Assembly: GCA_903923395.1 (NCBI GenBank)
Contig: CAIXXM010000089.1
Location: 1 to 64,000 of the forward strand
Length of the DNA: 64,000 nucleotides
DNA from: an uncultured Acidobacteriia bacterium
GTDB lineage: Bacteria > Acidobacteriota > Terriglobia > Bryobacterales > Bryobacteraceae
Direction of reading: 5' to 3'
Part shown: piece by piece, positions 44,534-53,551 of the stretch
Layout: each line of letters starts with the position of its first letter
Numbering within the stretch: the first letter of the stretch is position 1
Notes under the pieces: generated by a model
Database searches by the model: none
Told to the model about the DNA's origin: nothing
The model's input: only the letters and a program-made list of their open reading frames with translations
Translations under genes and position numbers: made by a program

Positions 44534-46099
44534 TCACTTTGTGATGTGAAAGGTTTGCTTCACCGTATCGGCGGCCCGGACGGGTTGCTCTCCGCCGCGC
44601 CCCCATTGCCAGGCAGCAACGGTGACTTCGACTGGAAACCTGGTCTGTGGCGGAACTGCAGAAAAGACCACCCTGCCGTTCTCAATGACCGCCGGACCAG
44701 CAACGACGAAGTACCCGACAGGCAAGCCGCTGTCTGACACCGCGTGGATCGGGATGGACTTCGTGCTCAGCCGGACGTCGCTGATGGGGTCCCATTGGAT
44801 CTTCTGCGGTTTGCCTGTAGTGTTCCTCTGGAGCTTGACGCCGATGGGTTGCACGGCGTCCCGTATCTGCGCGGTACCCTTCTGGCGAGCGGCAAGATAG
44901 ACGGCTTGCTGCGGCCAGGTCCGGTCAAGCGCAACGCGGAAGCGGCCATCCCCGAGGGGTTCCACCGCTCCCGAAAGCCATTCGATCCCGGGCGTGCCGG
45001 GAGCTTTCGTTAACGGAGAACCGGCATTCATGAAATTCGCCGGGAGTTGATCGAGCATTACAGCCTGCAGGCGGAACGTGATCCCGTCGGCCTCCATTTC
45101 GGGTGTGATGCTGGAGATGCCATTGAAATCAAATGGCAGCAGTTTGCCCTTGCCGTCTTGAAATGCGGGGATTTGCGTTTCCGCCTTCCAGTTGATCGCG
45201 GCGATGGACTGCGCTTCCCTTGCGCTTGCCGGATCCGGAAACCAGGGAGCAACGCCTGGGATGGCGTGCCCGGGCAGATGAAGGTCGGCGACAATACCTT
45301 TGTTCCGCGGGATTGCCCGCAGCAGACCGTCCCGGCCGAGCCGCGCTTTGGTGATGACATCGATATAGTGCGCGAAGTACTGCACCAGGCGCGCGGAAAC
45401 ATCGAAGTGGCCGCTGCCGCCGTCAAAGACGAAACTCAATGGCCAGTTCGGATGCTCCTGGCGCTGCTTCAGAACGTTGTCGTAGGGAGTGAGATTGTTC
45501 CAGCGGGTATGGATATCCACCTTGTCCTGCCCCCACTCCTGCGCGGACCCGAAGACCACCAGGGCAGGCACCGTCCGGTTGTGTGGCGGCAGGTGGGCGT
45601 TCTTGATCCAGATGCCCGCGATGCAGCGTTCGGGAGCGGCTTCCACCAGAGCATCCACCATCAGCAGATGACCGGATTCGCCCATCGGCAGCCATGGCAC
45701 CGTGGCGACCTCAGGGTAGCCAGAGGTCTTCGCAAGGCCGTCCAGCAGGGATTGCAGAAACGTGACGACGGTCTTGTCCTCATTGACCTCGTTGTCATGC
45801 CGTGCCTTGGAATACCAGAAGGTAGGCGAGCCCCAAACGATGCCGAGATCATTGGCTGCCGCAACCGCGCGGATGGATCTGTCGCCGACCAACATGTGCT
45901 CGGGAACGTTGGACGCCATCACGAGCAGGCCCCTGAGCTTTCTGCATTTCTCAGGAATCCAAAGGTATGCCGTGGCGCTGATCGTTTTGCCATCCGCCCA
46001 GACCGGCGAGGTTCCTGCCTGCATAAACTGAAACACCTGATTGACAGGGGTTTGGCCGCTGCAAACGGCGCACAACAGGCTGGCGAAGAGGAGTCTCAT
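44534..46099 (-). CDS. Exported alpha/beta-hydrolase-like protein, substrate unknown
   Basis: 521 residues, signal peptide 1-16 (LLFASLLCAVCSG). The N-terminal half has an alpha/beta-hydrolase look: 'RGLLVMASNVPEHMLVGD', a nucleophile-elbow-like LPMGESGHLLMVDALV, and a late 'FDGGSGHFDVSARLV' that could carry the catalytic His. The C-terminal 200 residues are beta-rich and unrecognised. Its start overlaps the stop of the O-acetylesterase gene upstream by four bases, so the two are probably made together. An esterase on a carbohydrate ester is the best guess, at low certainty. Confidence 0.65.
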   Translation of the reverse strand: MRLLFASLLCAVCSGQTPVNQVFQFMQAGTSPVWADGKTISATAYLWIPEKCRKLRGLLVMASNVPEHMLVGDRSIRAVAAANDLGIVWGSPTFWYSKARHDNEVNEDKTVVTFLQSLLDGLAKTSGYPEVATVPWLPMGESGHLLMVDALVEAAPERCIAGIWIKNAHLPPHNRTVPALVVFGSAQEWGQDKVDIHTRWNNLTPYDNVLKQRQEHPNWPLSFVFDGGSGHFDVSARLVQYFAHYIDVITKARLGRDGLLRAIPRNKGIVADLHLPGHAIPGVAPWFPDPASAREAQSIAAINWKAETQIPAFQDGKGKLLPFDFNGISSITPEMEADGITFRLQAVMLDQLPANFMNAGSPLTKAPGTPGIEWLSGAVEPLGDGRFRVALDRTWPQQAVYLAARQKGTAQIRDAVQPIGVKLQRNTTGKPQKIQWDPISDVRLSTKSIPIHAVSDSGLPVGYFVVAGPAVIENGRVVFSAVPPQTRFPVEVTVAAWQWGRGGEQPVRAADTVKQTFHITK

Positions 46100-47712
46100 T
46101 TGACCCAGTCATCCGTGCGGAAGGGCGAAGCAGGAAGCCCTTCGCGGTTATAGAGATTGCAGCGCGGGGAGTTTGCCCACCCGTACCGAACTGCCAGCGG
46201 CTTTGCGATTGCCGGACTCGAAACGATTACGCTGCCACCTTCGATGCGTGCCTCGGCCTCCACCCATTTCCGGTCATCGCCCGCGATATAGAAACCCGTC
46301 AGATGGTCCAGTGGCAGTGGCTCAACACCCTGTGCCCGCCACGGTGCCTGCCCCGGCGTCAGACCGGAACCGGTTTCCTTGAAGTCGATCCTGACCTTTC
46401 CGCCCTCGATCTTGTAACCGTTGTAGAGCGGGCCGGAAGCCACAATCTTTTCTCCGTAAACGTCGCGGCGGGCGAGAAGCGCAAGACGCGTGCCGACATC
46501 GATCTTGTCGGTGGGATGCACATTGTTGGGGTCGCCGAGATCGATCGCTATTGCCATGGAAGTACGAATCTCATCCAACGCGCGGAATTGGGCTTCGCGC
46601 AACCAGGGCCAGCCATTCGAGGCCACTGGAGTAGAATCCTTGCCGTTCATGGGCAGTTGCACATAGAGGAAGGGCAATTCCCTGCCCCACTGAAAACGCC
46701 AGTCCCGCATCAGGCGGGGCAGCAAGGTTCTGTACTCCATACCAGCGCTGCCGTTCGCTTCGCCCTGATACCAAAGAATGCCCCGCATGCTGTAGGGAAC
46801 GAGCGGCGCGATCATGGCATTAAAGCTAACGGCTGGAGTTTGCGGCCGACGCGAGGGCGATGGCATTCCCATCGGATCGGGATTTACCGGCTCCGGCGTC
46901 GCAGGGATCGGCTTGGGTCCAACGGGGTTGGCATTCCAGGCCTTCGTTGCCGCGTTGAAGGCAGGTTCCACCTCTTTGCGCCAGCGCTGCAGTTCCGCGG
47001 CATAATCGGCAGCGATTTTCGGGTCCGCCTGGATCTTTTTGTACTGCTCCACGGCCTTGTCCCACTGCTGCAGCGGCTTGGCAACGGGCGGGTCCGTCTT
47101 GAAACCTTCGAGACTGATCCACGTTTCAATGGGCGTGCCACCCCAGGAACTGTGAATGACCGCAACCGGCACCTTCTGCGTTCGCCGGATCTCTGTGGCG
47201 AAGAAATACGCCACAGCGGAAAAGCCCTTCGCTGTTTGGGGATTCGTCGCCTCCCACTTTCCCTGCAGATCGCTCTGCGGTTCCGCGGCCGTCTTGTGGG
47301 TGACGGTGAAGAACCGGAGCTGATCGTCATTCACCTTGGGCAATACTTCGGCGGCATTGTGGGCCGAGCTGAGGCCAAAGGCCATGTTGGATTGCCCGGA
47401 CGCCAGCCAGACATCGCCCACCAGCACATCATGCAGAGTGATGCTGCCAATCTTCAACTCCGCGGGAATGCTATTCGCGCTCAGTGTATCGAGCAGCACC
47501 TTCCACTTCCCCGCCGCGTCGGCTTGGGCGGACTTCTTTTGTCCGGAAAATTCGACCGTTACAGTTTCCCCGGGCGCAGCTGTTCCCCAAACGGGAACAG
47601 GATAGTCACGCTGCAGAACCATGTGGTCCGCAAACATGGCCGGGAGCTTGACCTCCGCCTGTGCGGCTGCGGCCAGAGCAAAGAGGATTACCGAAACTTT
47701 CGAGTGCGCCAT
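46096..47712 (-). CDS. Sialate O-acetylesterase family protein (SASA domain)
   Basis: 538 residues from ATG 47712, which gives the signal peptide 'KVSVILFALAAAAQA' and leaves a 46-base gap to the gene upstream; a longer frame to 47784 would overlap that gene. The family blocks are clear: 'PAMFADHMVLQRDYPVPVWGTAAPGETV', the SGNH nucleophile S108 in ASGQSNMAF, and 'GILWYQGEANGSAGMEYRTLLPRLMRDWR'. These enzymes remove O-acetyl groups from sialic acids or other glycans. An internal Pro-rich insert near residue 275 is unusual. Coupled to the hydrolase downstream by ATGA. Confidence 0.92.
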   Translation of the reverse strand: MAHSKVSVILFALAAAAQAEVKLPAMFADHMVLQRDYPVPVWGTAAPGETVTVEFSGQKKSAQADAAGKWKVLLDTLSANSIPAELKIGSITLHDVLVGDVWLASGQSNMAFGLSSAHNAAEVLPKVNDDQLRFFTVTHKTAAEPQSDLQGKWEATNPQTAKGFSAVAYFFATEIRRTQKVPVAVIHSSWGGTPIETWISLEGFKTDPPVAKPLQQWDKAVEQYKKIQADPKIAADYAAELQRWRKEVEPAFNAATKAWNANPVGPKPIPATPEPVNPDPMGMPSPSRRPQTPAVSFNAMIAPLVPYSMRGILWYQGEANGSAGMEYRTLLPRLMRDWRFQWGRELPFLYVQLPMNGKDSTPVASNGWPWLREAQFRALDEIRTSMAIAIDLGDPNNVHPTDKIDVGTRLALLARRDVYGEKIVASGPLYNGYKIEGGKVRIDFKETGSGLTPGQAPWRAQGVEPLPLDHLTGFYIAGDDRKWVEAEARIEGGSVIVSSPAIAKPLAVRYGWANSPRCNLYNREGLPASPFRTDDWVK

Positions 47713-47758
47713 ACCTTTCCAACAAGATGTCATATCGGGGGCAAACGTTGGGAGAGAA

Positions 47759-48328
47759 TCAGCGTCCAGCCGCGTGGCTTCCAATATGAAGCCGCCGGTT
47801 GTCCAGCCCGCTGCGAATCAAATCCACATCTGTGTCTTCGAATACCAAAGCATTCATACGCATCGCGGAATGATCTTCGCCGCTCCAGTGCGCCTTCATG
47901 ATGCCGTGTTCAGAATGCCTCGCCACTCCCTGCAGAAGGTGCGCGATCTCATGAGCCATCACGTGACCGAGCAGCGCTTCCGGGTGACTCCGGATGGCGA
48001 TCCGGTCCCAGAATAAGTGGATTCTTGTGCCTTCGTAGGGGAAAGCGATCGCGAGCGTGTCACCCGGCAGGGCTTGATCGCAGGCGTTGACGAAGCGCAG
48101 CGCAATCACACCCTCCGCGTGTTTCAACGGCCGCCCCATTCGCCAATCCAAACCAATGCCGATTCTCGCGAACACAGAAGTGGTGATGGACTGCGCAGCC
48201 ATGCGGGTAAAAGCGGGCACCACAGGATCCGGGTCGAGATACACCGTGAGTACCCGCTCGAAACGTTGTTTCGCAGGCAGAACTGTACCGCACAGCAGCA
48301 GTAGAAAAACCAGACACGCCGCGTTCAC
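47759..48328 (-). CDS. Exported HExxH metalloprotease-like protein
   Basis: 189 residues beginning at GTG 48328, with a strong GGGAGG ribosome-binding site eight bases upstream, and a signal peptide (VFLLLLCGTVLPAK). The motif MAHEIAHLLQGVARHSEHGIMKAHW contains HExxH with a third His eight residues further on and a Met-turn-like GIM. This is the pattern of a small acidobacterial family that I know only as hypothetical proteins. The spacing differs from the metzincin HExxHxxGxxH. Zn-dependent peptidase activity is likely, target unknown. Confidence 0.75.
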   Translation of the reverse strand: MNAACLVFLLLLCGTVLPAKQRFERVLTVYLDPDPVVPAFTRMAAQSITTSVFARIGIGLDWRMGRPLKHAEGVIALRFVNACDQALPGDTLAIAFPYEGTRIHLFWDRIAIRSHPEALLGHVMAHEIAHLLQGVARHSEHGIMKAHWSGEDHSAMRMNALVFEDTDVDLIRSGLDNRRLHIGSHAAGR

Positions 48329-48379
48329 ACCAAACCTCCCGCGGAGAAGAGCGGAAGATTGCGTGAAAAACTTTAGGGC

Positions 48380-49702
48380 TTACACCTTCGCGGGATCGGG
48401 ATGAACCCAGCCCTGCCGGTAAGAGCGCCGCAATAACTTGTTGGCTTCCGGGTCTCCCGTGACAACACCCTTCGCCGCATCCCAGGCCAGCGTCCGTCCC
48501 AACTGCATCGACATATTGGCCAGAATACAGCAGGCAGAAGAGATGTAACCCTCTTCGATGTCCGCCACAGGCTTCCCACGTGTTGCAATCTTGTCGAGCA
48601 GGTCCTGCATGTGGGCACGTATGGCCGGAGCAACCTGCTTCTCCAGTCGCGGCTCCACTTTATCGATGGGGTATTGCTCCAACTCCATGGTGACGTCACG
48701 GTGGATCGGGTTGCCGCCGCCCAGCGGGATGAAGTCATAGCTGTTGATGCCGGCCTTCAGCGTCCCCTTGTCTCCATAGAGGGTTGCGCCCCAGGTGTAG
48801 GCGGGGTCCGGCGCGGCGCCAAAACGCCGGTGCTGCCAAACCACTTCGAGATTGTCGAATTCAAACATCGCGGTCTGGGTATCGGCGATGTTATTCGAGC
48901 CACCCTTCAGAACGCGCAAGCCGCCAAAGGAAGAGACGCGCTTCGGCCAGCCCAGGCCCATGAACCAGCGGACCATATCGAACATGTGAATCCCCATGTC
49001 GCCGATGGTGCCGTTACCGTACTCCATATATCTGCGCCAGTTCTTCTGGATTTCGCTGCTGTAGGGCAGGAGTGGCGCGGGGCCGCACCAGGCATTCCAA
49101 TCGAGAGTCGCTGGCACGGGTTCCACCGGTGCGGGAGTCGGCCGGCCGCCGCCATACGAGTAAATCTCCACATGGCCGATGTTGCCGAGCTTGCCATCCT
49201 GCACGATGCGCCGTGCTTCGGCCAAATGCGGTGTGCTGCGGCGCTGCGTGCCCACTTGCACCACACGTTTGTACTTCCGTGCAGCCGCCAGCATCGCCTG
49301 CCCCTCCGCGATATCCACGCAGATGGGCTTCTGCACATAAACATCCGCGCCGGACTTCACCGCCTCAATGAACGGCAACGCGTGCCAGTGGTCCGGGGTG
49401 GCCACCTCCACAATGTCGAGATCCTTCTGGGCGAGCATCTCTTTGTAGTCCGTGAACAGCCGTGGCTTTTTGTGGGAAACCTGCCGCTCCACGGCCCATT
49501 TCGCCGCTTCTTCCAGGTTGGCCTTGTCCACGTCGCACAGCGAAACAATTTCCACGGGAGCAATCTGCACCAGACGGAAAATATCACTCTTGCCGTACCA
49601 GCCGCAGCCGATCAGGCCGACACGCTTCGGTGGATTGTCGAACAAGGGAGAAGCCGCGGCGGCGGAAGCAATACCGGTCTGGAGGAAATGGCGACGGAGC
49701 AT
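48380..49702 (-). CDS. Gfo/Idh/MocA family oxidoreductase (Tat-exported)
   Basis: 440 residues. Leader LRRHFLQTGIASAAAASP, then a Rossmann fold (VGLIGCGWYGKSDIFRL), 'VEVATPDHWHALPFIEAVKSGADVYVQKP' with the catalytic-lysine motif QKP, and a C-terminal alpha/beta dimer domain. The family oxidises or epimerises sugars with NAD(P); exported members are common in Acidobacteria, Bacteroidetes and Planctomycetes and may carry tightly bound cofactor. It heads the minus-strand carbohydrate run. CATAAT lies six bases before its ATG. Confidence 0.92.
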   Translation of the reverse strand: MLRRHFLQTGIASAAAASPLFDNPPKRVGLIGCGWYGKSDIFRLVQIAPVEIVSLCDVDKANLEEAAKWAVERQVSHKKPRLFTDYKEMLAQKDLDIVEVATPDHWHALPFIEAVKSGADVYVQKPICVDIAEGQAMLAAARKYKRVVQVGTQRRSTPHLAEARRIVQDGKLGNIGHVEIYSYGGGRPTPAPVEPVPATLDWNAWCGPAPLLPYSSEIQKNWRRYMEYGNGTIGDMGIHMFDMVRWFMGLGWPKRVSSFGGLRVLKGGSNNIADTQTAMFEFDNLEVVWQHRRFGAAPDPAYTWGATLYGDKGTLKAGINSYDFIPLGGGNPIHRDVTMELEQYPIDKVEPRLEKQVAPAIRAHMQDLLDKIATRGKPVADIEEGYISSACCILANMSMQLGRTLAWDAAKGVVTGDPEANKLLRRSYRQGWVHPDPAKV

Positions 49703-49708
49703 GGGGAA

Positions 49709-49714
49709 ATTATG
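49709..49714 (-). promoter_or_regulatory. Putative -10 hexamer CATAAT of a leaderless oxidoreductase transcript
   Basis: On the minus strand CATAAT (five of six to TATAAT) is followed by TTCCCC and the ATG at 49702, a six-base gap without Shine-Dalgarno. Confidence 0.45.
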
Positions 49715-49809
49715 TCACCGATCACACAGAAGAGAACCGGCCCTGCAATTTTTTTTGGTCCGCGCGAACCCGCAGCCCCGCTTCTACAGGCAAAGGCGGA
49801 CACAACGAC

Positions 49810-50001
49810 ATGAACCTCATCAAAAATTTGACCCTGATTGCCTTCGCGGCAGGTTCGGCTTACGCGGCAGCTTCCAGGCCGGACGCGCCTGCAACAGACC
49901 CGGTTGCCTTCCTCATGCTGGGCTCAGTGCTGATCGGAGTCGCGAAGCTTTGCTTTCGTCACGTGGACGCGGCGGGCCGCCAGACGAACTGGGGCAAGTA
50001 A
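49810..50001 (+). CDS. 63-residue secreted/membrane protein with PEP-CTERM-like C terminus
   Basis: Starts at ATG 49810. A signal peptide (NLITLIAFAAGSAYAA type, residues 1-20) is followed by PDAPATDPVAFLMLGSVLIG, then a basic end with Arg and His. The order short Pro-rich motif, hydrophobic helix, basic tail recalls PEP-CTERM sorting signals, although the PEP box itself is degenerate. The mature protein would be hardly more than the sorting tail. A longer frame running through it into the sigma factor gene is not real. Nine consecutive A bases follow at its stop codon. Confidence 0.5.
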   Translation: MNLIKNLTLIAFAAGSAYAAASRPDAPATDPVAFLMLGSVLIGVAKLCFRHVDAAGRQTNWGK

Positions 50002-50075
50002 AAAAAAATGATCCCTCTATGACCCGCACAACGCTTCCATGTGTAGATCTCAAAAGAAACACCAGGGAACCCTAC

Positions 50076-50696
50076 ATGACTACGCTGTTTGAGAACAGAT
50101 TTGGTACCATCCGAGTCTCAGTGAAACCTTCACCTGAAGACGAAATCAGTGTCCTCCTGGGCCGTGTAGCCGCAGGCGAGCCTGCGGACGACCGGCTCAT
50201 CCATATGGTTCACAGTCACCTGCGGACCATCGCACGCCGCATGATGCGCGCGGAGCGTCAGGGTCACACACTGCAGCCCACAGCACTGGTCAATGAGGCC
50301 TGGCTCAAGCTGAACAAAGGCGAGGAACGGGCCTATGCGGACCGCGAACACTTCTTCAACCTTGCGGCCGCAGCCATGCGTCAAATCCTCACCGATCATG
50401 CGCGGGCAAAACTAACTGAACGCAGAACCATGAATCCGGAAGCCAGACAGCGGCTGCAGGAAGGCCCCGACGTCAACCGCCAGGCTGTCGAAATGATTTC
50501 ACTGGACCAGGCGCTCAAAAAGCTGGAGGAACGCGATCCCCGACTGGCCAAAATCGTGGAGCTGCGCTGCTTCTGTGATCTCAGCGTGGAAGAGGCCGCG
50601 GAGGTGCTGGGAATATCGCCCACCACGGTGAAGCGGGAATGGAAGATCGCGAAGTCTCTGTTGCAGCATGATCTGGAGCGGCCAGCCTCCGCGTAA
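50076..50696 (+). CDS. ECF RNA polymerase sigma factor (acidobacterial/planctomycete type)
   Basis: 206 residues from ATG 50076, selected for the AGGGA ribosome-binding site at 50064-50068; an upstream ATG at 50019 is possible. Sigma region 2 ('LRTIARRMMRAERQGHTLQPTALVNEAWLKL') and region 4 ('VELRCFCDLSVEEAAEVLGISPTTVKREWKIAKSLL') match the ECF group usually found beside Ser/Thr kinases. The receptor-type kinase 26 bases downstream is its likely partner, and the two may set expression of the operon that follows (inference). Confidence 0.92.
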   Translation: MTTLFENRFGTIRVSVKPSPEDEISVLLGRVAAGEPADDRLIHMVHSHLRTIARRMMRAERQGHTLQPTALVNEAWLKLNKGEERAYADREHFFNLAAAAMRQILTDHARAKLTERRTMNPEARQRLQEGPDVNRQAVEMISLDQALKKLEERDPRLAKIVELRCFCDLSVEEAAEVLGISPTTVKREWKIAKSLLQHDLERPASA

Positions 50697-50722
50697 TTTG
50701 AGCGCAGACTGCCGGAGCAAAG

Positions 50723-53221
50723 ATGAGAAGCGTACTCGAAACGGTTGGAGATAAAATTCGCCAGGCAAGGGGACTGCTGGATTCACTGACCTCCTACCGG
50801 GCGAAACGCTCCCCGCTTTCCACAGACGAACGCAGTCAATTTTCCTCCCCCAGCCTCAGTTCCCTCTCTTTGCCCAAAGCACGGAAGCGTGGCAGACCGC
50901 TGGTGGAAACCGGCGACATGCTGGCGGGCAGATTCTGCATCGGTCCGCTGCTTGGCGAAGGGGGCATGGGAACGGTCTACGCCGCCGAAGATACGCTGGT
51001 CGGCTCCATGGTCGCGATCAAAGTCATCCGCCCGGAACTTGTGGGCGATGATGATGCGAGACGAAGGCTGGTGAAGGAACTGCGAACGGCCCGTCTGGTC
51101 ACGCATCCGAACATCTGCCGGCTGTATGACGTGGGGGAATGCTCCGCAACGCGCACAGGCGACGACAATCTGCTGTTCCTCACCATGGAGATGCTGCACG
51201 GTGAGACACTGGCCGAGCGGCTGGGACGCCGTCCGAATCTGACGGAAGCGGAAGCGAAGACCATTGCGCTGCAACTCTGCGATGCCCTCGCGGCACTCCA
51301 CAAGGCCGGTGTGGTGCACCGCGACTTCAAACCGGGCAACGTGATGGTGACCGAAAAGGACGGTGTACTCCATGCCGTCGTGATGGATTTCGGTCTGTCG
51401 CACGGTGGGGACAACGTTCAGGAAACGCGCTCCGGTTCGGTCGGCGGAACCCCTGCTTATATGGCACCAGAACAGGCCCTGGGAGGCACCGTCTCCAAAG
51501 CCTCTGACATATTCCCGCTCGGCATAGTGATCGCCCAAATGGTGACGGGGCTGGGAGTCCAGGCCACGATTGACAGGGATAGCGGCACGCCCCGCCTCAG
51601 CGTGGCAGCGCAGGCCATTTTGCGGCACGTTGGCCTGCAGTGGCTGAAGATCGTCACCCGCTGCCTGGAGGTCAATCCGGCCAGGCGCTATGGTTCCATC
51701 GAACAGGTGCAGGCTGCGCTGCAGGCCAAACCTTCCGGAAATCCAGTCCAGGCAAAATACGTGTTTGCGGCGGCTTTGGCTGTGGCATTGGTGCCGGCCT
51801 CTTGGGTGGTGTGGAATTACTTCCGTGCGGGCCCTGGTTCCGTGGCTGTGCTTCCCTTTGTAAATGCCACGGGAGATGCATCGCTCGACTATGCCGCCGA
51901 GGGAATAGCAGAGTCCCTGTATCGAAGTCTGGGTCGGTCACCCAAGTTAACCGTGGCAGCGTGGTCGAAGTCACAGACCTTTAAGAATCCCCGACCAGAT
52001 CTCGCAGCGGCCGGAAGCTCGATGCATGTGGATTCCATCGTGACGGGAAAACTCCGGAAAGACGGCCGGGATCTTCGCCTCGATGTGGAGTTGCGCGAGG
52101 CCGCCACAGGCAATGTCTTATTTTTCCGTTCCTATCAGCGCCCCGCCGGACAACTGCTGGCGCTGGATCAAAATCTACTTACTGATTTAACTCCCCAGTT
52201 CGACCGGACAGTGCGCGCGCAGCTTTCGGCAGGCACTTACAAACCGAATCCGCAAGCCTATGAGCTTTGCCTGCGCGCTTACCACGAGATGAGGGGCCGC
52301 AACACCTCTGACGTGTTACAAAATGCCGTGGCACTCTTCCGCCAGGCCATCGATCTGGACCCTGGATACAGCCTGCCCCACAGCGGACTGGCTGATGCGT
52401 ATTCGAGAATGATCAACTACAGTTCGCAGCCCCCCGTTGTCCTGGTACAGCAGGCGAAGGCGGAAGCACAGCGGGCCGTGGAACTGGACCAGAACTCCGC
52501 CGAGGCGCAGGCATCTTACGGAAACGCGGTGATCACGAGTGATTTCGATTGGATTGCAGGGGAGCAGGCTTTCCGCCGCGCGATCGCACTCAAGCCCAAG
52601 ATCGGCTACTTCCATACCTGGTATGCGATGCAACTCCTGACCCCGTTGAAGCGGTATGAGGAAGCGCTGATTGAGATCAATGAAGCCATCCGGCTGGACC
52701 CGGAAGATACATTCAACCCTGTTGCCAAGGGAACGATTCTGTTTTGGTGCCGGCGGTATGAAGAGTCGCTGAGCGTACTTCGCTCCGCTTCACCCAAATT
52801 CCCCCAGGACTTTGTGATTTCCATGCGCGCCAATGATCTGATGATGCTGGGCAGGACGCAGGATGCGGTGAACCTGGCGGCAGACCCCAAGTTCCAAAAG
52901 CCAGGTTCCCCATACGACAGATTCTTCTACTACCGGCTGGCGATTCTGGCAGAAGCGATGGCGCGCCAGGGCAGGCTGGATGAGGCGGAAGCCATCAACA
53001 AACGCCTGGAAGCGGAGGCGCTGGGCACGAACATCAACGGCTGTAACTTGGCCGCTATCCAGATAGCACTTCATCACAACTCCATTGCATTGGAGAAGCT
53101 TCGCCAGTGTTATGAAAGCAGAGATGTAAATTACCGCTACATTGGCGTGGACAGCAGTTATGATGAACTGCGGTCCGACGCAGGGTTTGCCGCATTGATG
53201 CAGTTGGCAGGCCTCAGGTAG
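50723..53221 (+). CDS. Transmembrane Ser/Thr protein kinase with TolB/FlgO-like and TPR sensor region
   Basis: 832 residues. The kinase domain (about 70-330) has the Gly loop LLGEGGMGTVY, catalytic K100, HRD at 199-201, N206, DFG at 222-224 and APE at 248-250, all intact. One transmembrane helix lies at about 345-367. Outside, a FlgO/TolB-like domain ('VLPFVNATGDASLDYAAEGIAESLYRSL', about 374-500) is followed by several TPRs (about 510-800). This is a common acidobacterial receptor-kinase layout, encoded with an ECF sigma factor. It ends 41 bases before the putative RiPP precursor gene, with no terminator visible between them. Confidence 0.94.
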   Translation: MRSVLETVGDKIRQARGLLDSLTSYRAKRSPLSTDERSQFSSPSLSSLSLPKARKRGRPLVETGDMLAGRFCIGPLLGEGGMGTVYAAEDTLVGSMVAIKVIRPELVGDDDARRRLVKELRTARLVTHPNICRLYDVGECSATRTGDDNLLFLTMEMLHGETLAERLGRRPNLTEAEAKTIALQLCDALAALHKAGVVHRDFKPGNVMVTEKDGVLHAVVMDFGLSHGGDNVQETRSGSVGGTPAYMAPEQALGGTVSKASDIFPLGIVIAQMVTGLGVQATIDRDSGTPRLSVAAQAILRHVGLQWLKIVTRCLEVNPARRYGSIEQVQAALQAKPSGNPVQAKYVFAAALAVALVPASWVVWNYFRAGPGSVAVLPFVNATGDASLDYAAEGIAESLYRSLGRSPKLTVAAWSKSQTFKNPRPDLAAAGSSMHVDSIVTGKLRKDGRDLRLDVELREAATGNVLFFRSYQRPAGQLLALDQNLLTDLTPQFDRTVRAQLSAGTYKPNPQAYELCLRAYHEMRGRNTSDVLQNAVALFRQAIDLDPGYSLPHSGLADAYSRMINYSSQPPVVLVQQAKAEAQRAVELDQNSAEAQASYGNAVITSDFDWIAGEQAFRRAIALKPKIGYFHTWYAMQLLTPLKRYEEALIEINEAIRLDPEDTFNPVAKGTILFWCRRYEESLSVLRSASPKFPQDFVISMRANDLMMLGRTQDAVNLAADPKFQKPGSPYDRFFYYRLAILAEAMARQGRLDEAEAINKRLEAEALGTNINGCNLAAIQIALHHNSIALEKLRQCYESRDVNYRYIGVDSSYDELRSDAGFAALMQLAGLR

Positions 53222-53262
53222 CGGTTCGCGGAGTACGAAAAACACGAAAGGTTGAATGAACA

Positions 53263-53535
53263 ATGATTGACACCAAGATACTCGATGCCACAGGCCTGTC
53301 TGAGCACGACGCAGCCGACCTGATCAACAAATTCCAGGCCTTTGCCGCCTCGCTGAACCCGGCTCAGCTCGCAGCCTTCGCGACAACCCAGCCTGCCGCC
53401 GCAGAGGTTGCCAAGGCTGTTTCCGCCGAATGTACCGCGGAAGACCTCAACGCCTTCATTTCCAAGCGTTGCGAAGGTCTCGGCTCACCCATCGTGATGG
53501 GGGTTCCAATCGAAGTCACCGATGAAGTGAAGTAA
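53263..53535 (+). CDS. Putative ribosomal peptide (RiPP) precursor of the YcaO/TfuA operon
   Basis: 90 residues, ATG 53263 with GAAAGG upstream. The first 67 residues are Ala-rich, amphipathic and acidic, like a leader peptide ('SEHDAADLINKFQAFAASLNP'). The C-terminal 21 residues change character: Gly, Pro, Ile and Val-rich (CEGLGSPIVMGVPIEV) and ending TDEVK. Cys57 and Cys70 are the only cysteines. Placed directly before ycaO and tfuA and separated from them by a hairpin, it is the natural candidate substrate of the modification enzymes. No precursor family was recognised; the start of the core is a guess (after residue 68 or 69). Confidence 0.65.
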   Translation: MIDTKILDATGLSEHDAADLINKFQAFAASLNPAQLAAFATTQPAAAEVAKAVSAECTAEDLNAFISKRCEGLGSPIVMGVPIEVTDEVK

Positions 53536-53551
53536 CTGCAAGGCTGTATCC

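Noticed and set aside
50001-50009. Nine-A run near the small gene stop and an eight-T run near 49751
   Set aside because: Considered as terminators or slippage sites, but no stable stem precedes the T-run on either strand and the A-run starts at a stop codon, so no function is supported.
49452-50075. Long upstream extension of the sigma factor frame
   Set aside because: The extension crosses the oxidoreductase start and the small secreted protein in another frame; the ribosome-binding site and sigma homology place the start at 50076.
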